NCBI RefSeq assembly: GCF_030758315.1
Contig: NZ_CP132336.1
Location: forward strand, 2,261,001-2,325,000
Source of the DNA: Pararhizobium sp. IMCC3301
Lineage (GTDB): Bacteria; Pseudomonadota; Alphaproteobacteria; Rhizobiales; GCA-2746425
Length of the DNA stretch: 64,000 bases
Direction: 5' to 3'
Notes under the pieces: model-generated
Told to the model about the DNA's origin: nothing
Databases searched by the model: none
Seen by the model: only the letters and a program-made list of their open reading frames with translations
Shown here: positions 62,780 to 64,000 of the stretch, piece after piece
Position numbering within the stretch: position 1 is the stretch's first letter
Layout: each line of letters opens with the position of its first letter
Position numbers and translations under genes: made by a program

Positions 62780-63655
62780 ATGTCCCGACACGCATTCAAG
62801 GCCGCCTGTATCCAGATGAATTCCGGCACCGCAGTGACGCCGAATGTCACTGCGGCAACAGATCTGATTCGCGCGGCTGCGGCAGCGGGCGCACACTATG
62901 TCCAGACCCCGGAGATGACCACGATTGTCGAAAAGGATCGGGCCGCGCTTGAAGCCGCCATTGCGCCGCAGAATGAAAATCCGTCTGTAAGCGCATTTTC
63001 GCAACTGGCAAAAGATCTGAAAATCTGGCTGCATATCGGCTCCATGGCGATCGCGCTTCGCGCGCAAAGCGGTCCGACGATTGCCAATCGGGCATTCCTG
63101 TTCCGGCCGGACGGCCGGATTGCCGCTACTTACGACAAGATTCACATGTACGATGTGGATCTCGACAATGGCGAAAGCTGGCGCGAATCCAAAACCTATC
63201 GTCCCGGCACAGAGGCCAGGCTGGTGGATATGATGGTCGCGGGGACAGCGGTCAGGCTCGGCATCTCGATCTGTTACGATCTGCGGTTTCCCGCACTGTT
63301 TCGCACCTACGCCCAGGCCGGAGCAACAGTTCTGGGCACACCTGCCGTTTTCACCCGCCAGACCGGTGAGGCGCACTGGCATGTGCTTCAGCGCGCACGG
63401 GCCATCGAAAACGCTGCCTTCATGGTCTCAGCGGCCCAGGCGGGAAGCCATCAGGATGGCCGCGAAACATTTGGTCATTCGATGATTGTCGATCCCTGGG
63501 GTGCTATCCTGGCCGAAGCCGATGGCAGCAATGAAGCTGTGATTGTCGCCGAGATTGAGCCTGGACTGGCCGATGCTGCGCGCCGCAAGATACCGGCCCT
63601 GACGGCCGACCGGTCCGTTGAGCTGCAGATTATCAGCGAAAGCGCAGCGGCATGA
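62780..63655 (+). CDS. Carbon-nitrogen hydrolase (nitrilase superfamily, Nit2-like)
   Basis: A 291-aa amidase with the Glu-Lys-Cys triad: Glu45 (VQTPEMTT), Lys120 (TYDKIHMYDVDL) and Cys165 (GISICYDLRFP). The best fit is the Nit2/omega-amidase group acting on deaminated glutathione or alpha-ketoglutaramate, consistent with the adjacent glutaredoxin, though the substrate is not proven. The stop overlaps the DUF1178 gene start (ATGA). Confidence 0.92.
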   Translation: MSRHAFKAACIQMNSGTAVTPNVTAATDLIRAAAAAGAHYVQTPEMTTIVEKDRAALEAAIAPQNENPSVSAFSQLAKDLKIWLHIGSMAIALRAQSGPTIANRAFLFRPDGRIAATYDKIHMYDVDLDNGESWRESKTYRPGTEARLVDMMVAGTAVRLGISICYDLRFPALFRTYAQAGATVLGTPAVFTRQTGEAHWHVLQRARAIENAAFMVSAAQAGSHQDGRETFGHSMIVDPWGAILAEADGSNEAVIVAEIEPGLADAARRKIPALTADRSVELQIISESAAA

Positions 63656-64000
63656 TCCGCTTTTCGCTGCAGTGCAAGGATGCTCACCGCTTTGATGGCT
63701 GGTTCCGCTCGGGAGAGGATTTTCAGACCCAGCAGAAACGTGGCTTGCTGGCCTGTCCGCAATGCGGCACGACCACTGTTGAAAAAGCCCTGATGACACC
63801 GTCCGTGCCGAAAAAATCCAATCGGACCATGGAATCTGGCGGTGAAGGTCCGGCACAGGGCGAGAGAGACCTTGCATCAGATGCCCAATCCCAGCCGCGC
63901 CCCGCCGCAGCGAAAACGCCAATACCGGTTCCTATGGCCCGGAATCCGCAGGAGGCTATTTCTGCAATGCCGGCGGAATTGCAAGGCAAGGTTCTGCAGG
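63652..64000 (+). CDS. DUF1178-family protein, 3' end outside window
   Basis: The first 116 codons of a small protein that opens MIRFSLQCKDAHRFDGWFRS and contains a CPQCG motif near residue 36. With Cys8 this suggests a zinc ribbon, as in the DUF1178 family. The middle is polar and Pro-rich. It is translationally coupled to the nitrilase-family gene by a 4-bp overlap. Function is unknown; the stop lies beyond 64000. Confidence 0.88.
   Translation, partial: MIRFSLQCKDAHRFDGWFRSGEDFQTQQKRGLLACPQCGTTTVEKALMTPSVPKKSNRTMESGGEGPAQGERDLASDAQSQPRPAAAKTPIPVPMARNPQEAISAMPAELQGKVLQ

Noticed and set aside
1-64000. CRISPR arrays, rRNA and tRNA genes
   Set aside because: No regularly spaced repeats of CRISPR length, and no recognisable rRNA or tRNA sequence, was found by eye. 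A covariance search for tRNAs was not possible here.

Overview
The window reads as chromosomal DNA of an alphaproteobacterium, most likely a marine-type member of the Hyphomicrobiales (Rhizobiales). The case rests on gene order I know from that group: bolA-like/DnaJ-like/cobS/cobT, rpmB/Suv3-like helicase/S4 protein/fdxA/carD/rpoH, aroK-aroB-CorC opposite a small protein-xerD-accA, 6S RNA/5-FCL/YmdB, and comF/grxC/nitrilase/DUF1178. Base composition is fairly GC-rich by eye. No rRNA, tRNA or CRISPR array was recognised.

Layout. 1-5324: the end of a TRAP-transporter binding protein gene, an Lrp-type regulator divergent from hppD, and secA. 5615-20015: core genes (parvulin isomerase, BolA-like, DnaJ-like, the aerobic cobaltochelatase pair cobS-cobT, a phytase-like esterase, a queuosine-precursor transporter, rpmB, a very long Suv3-like helicase, S4 protein, fdxA, carD, rpoH). 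20037-27315: the ybbP-ybbA/tesA unit, an aldo/keto reductase, a diguanylate cyclase and a DksA/TraR-like zinc-finger protein.

27316-34692 is an AT-richer accessory island. It carries a DMT exporter, two 1286-bp copies of one IS3-family element in opposite orientation, small genes damaged by those insertions, and a tightly overlapping operon of serine recombinase, ComF-like phosphoribosyltransferase and SLOG-fold protein. Recombinase-type core sites and accessory repeats with an identical 34-bp spacing lie at the recombinase promoter and between the two IS copies. This island holds the most novel material in the window.

34888-44183 returns to backbone: YkvA-like protein, peptidoglycan-binding protein, SnoaL-like protein, an ArsR/SRPBCC pair, a FAD reductase, a CorC-like protein, aroB, aroK, a 46-aa membrane protein, xerD and accA. 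44629-58226 is an accessory metabolic block. One part is a sugar (probably amino-sugar) cluster: ROK kinase, SIS isomerase, ROK repressor and a complete ABC importer, with a shared candidate operator ahead of both leftward units. The other is a TctCBA tripartite transporter with a beta-propeller protein, divergent from a GntR-family regulator. 58423-64000 is backbone again: ruvC, yebC, ymdB-like, 5-FCL, 6S RNA, comF, grxC, a nitrilase-family amidase and a DUF1178 protein cut by the window end.

Start codons were chosen by Shine-Dalgarno position and family length, so several differ from the longest open frame. No database search was run. Family names come from motifs and recalled family features.
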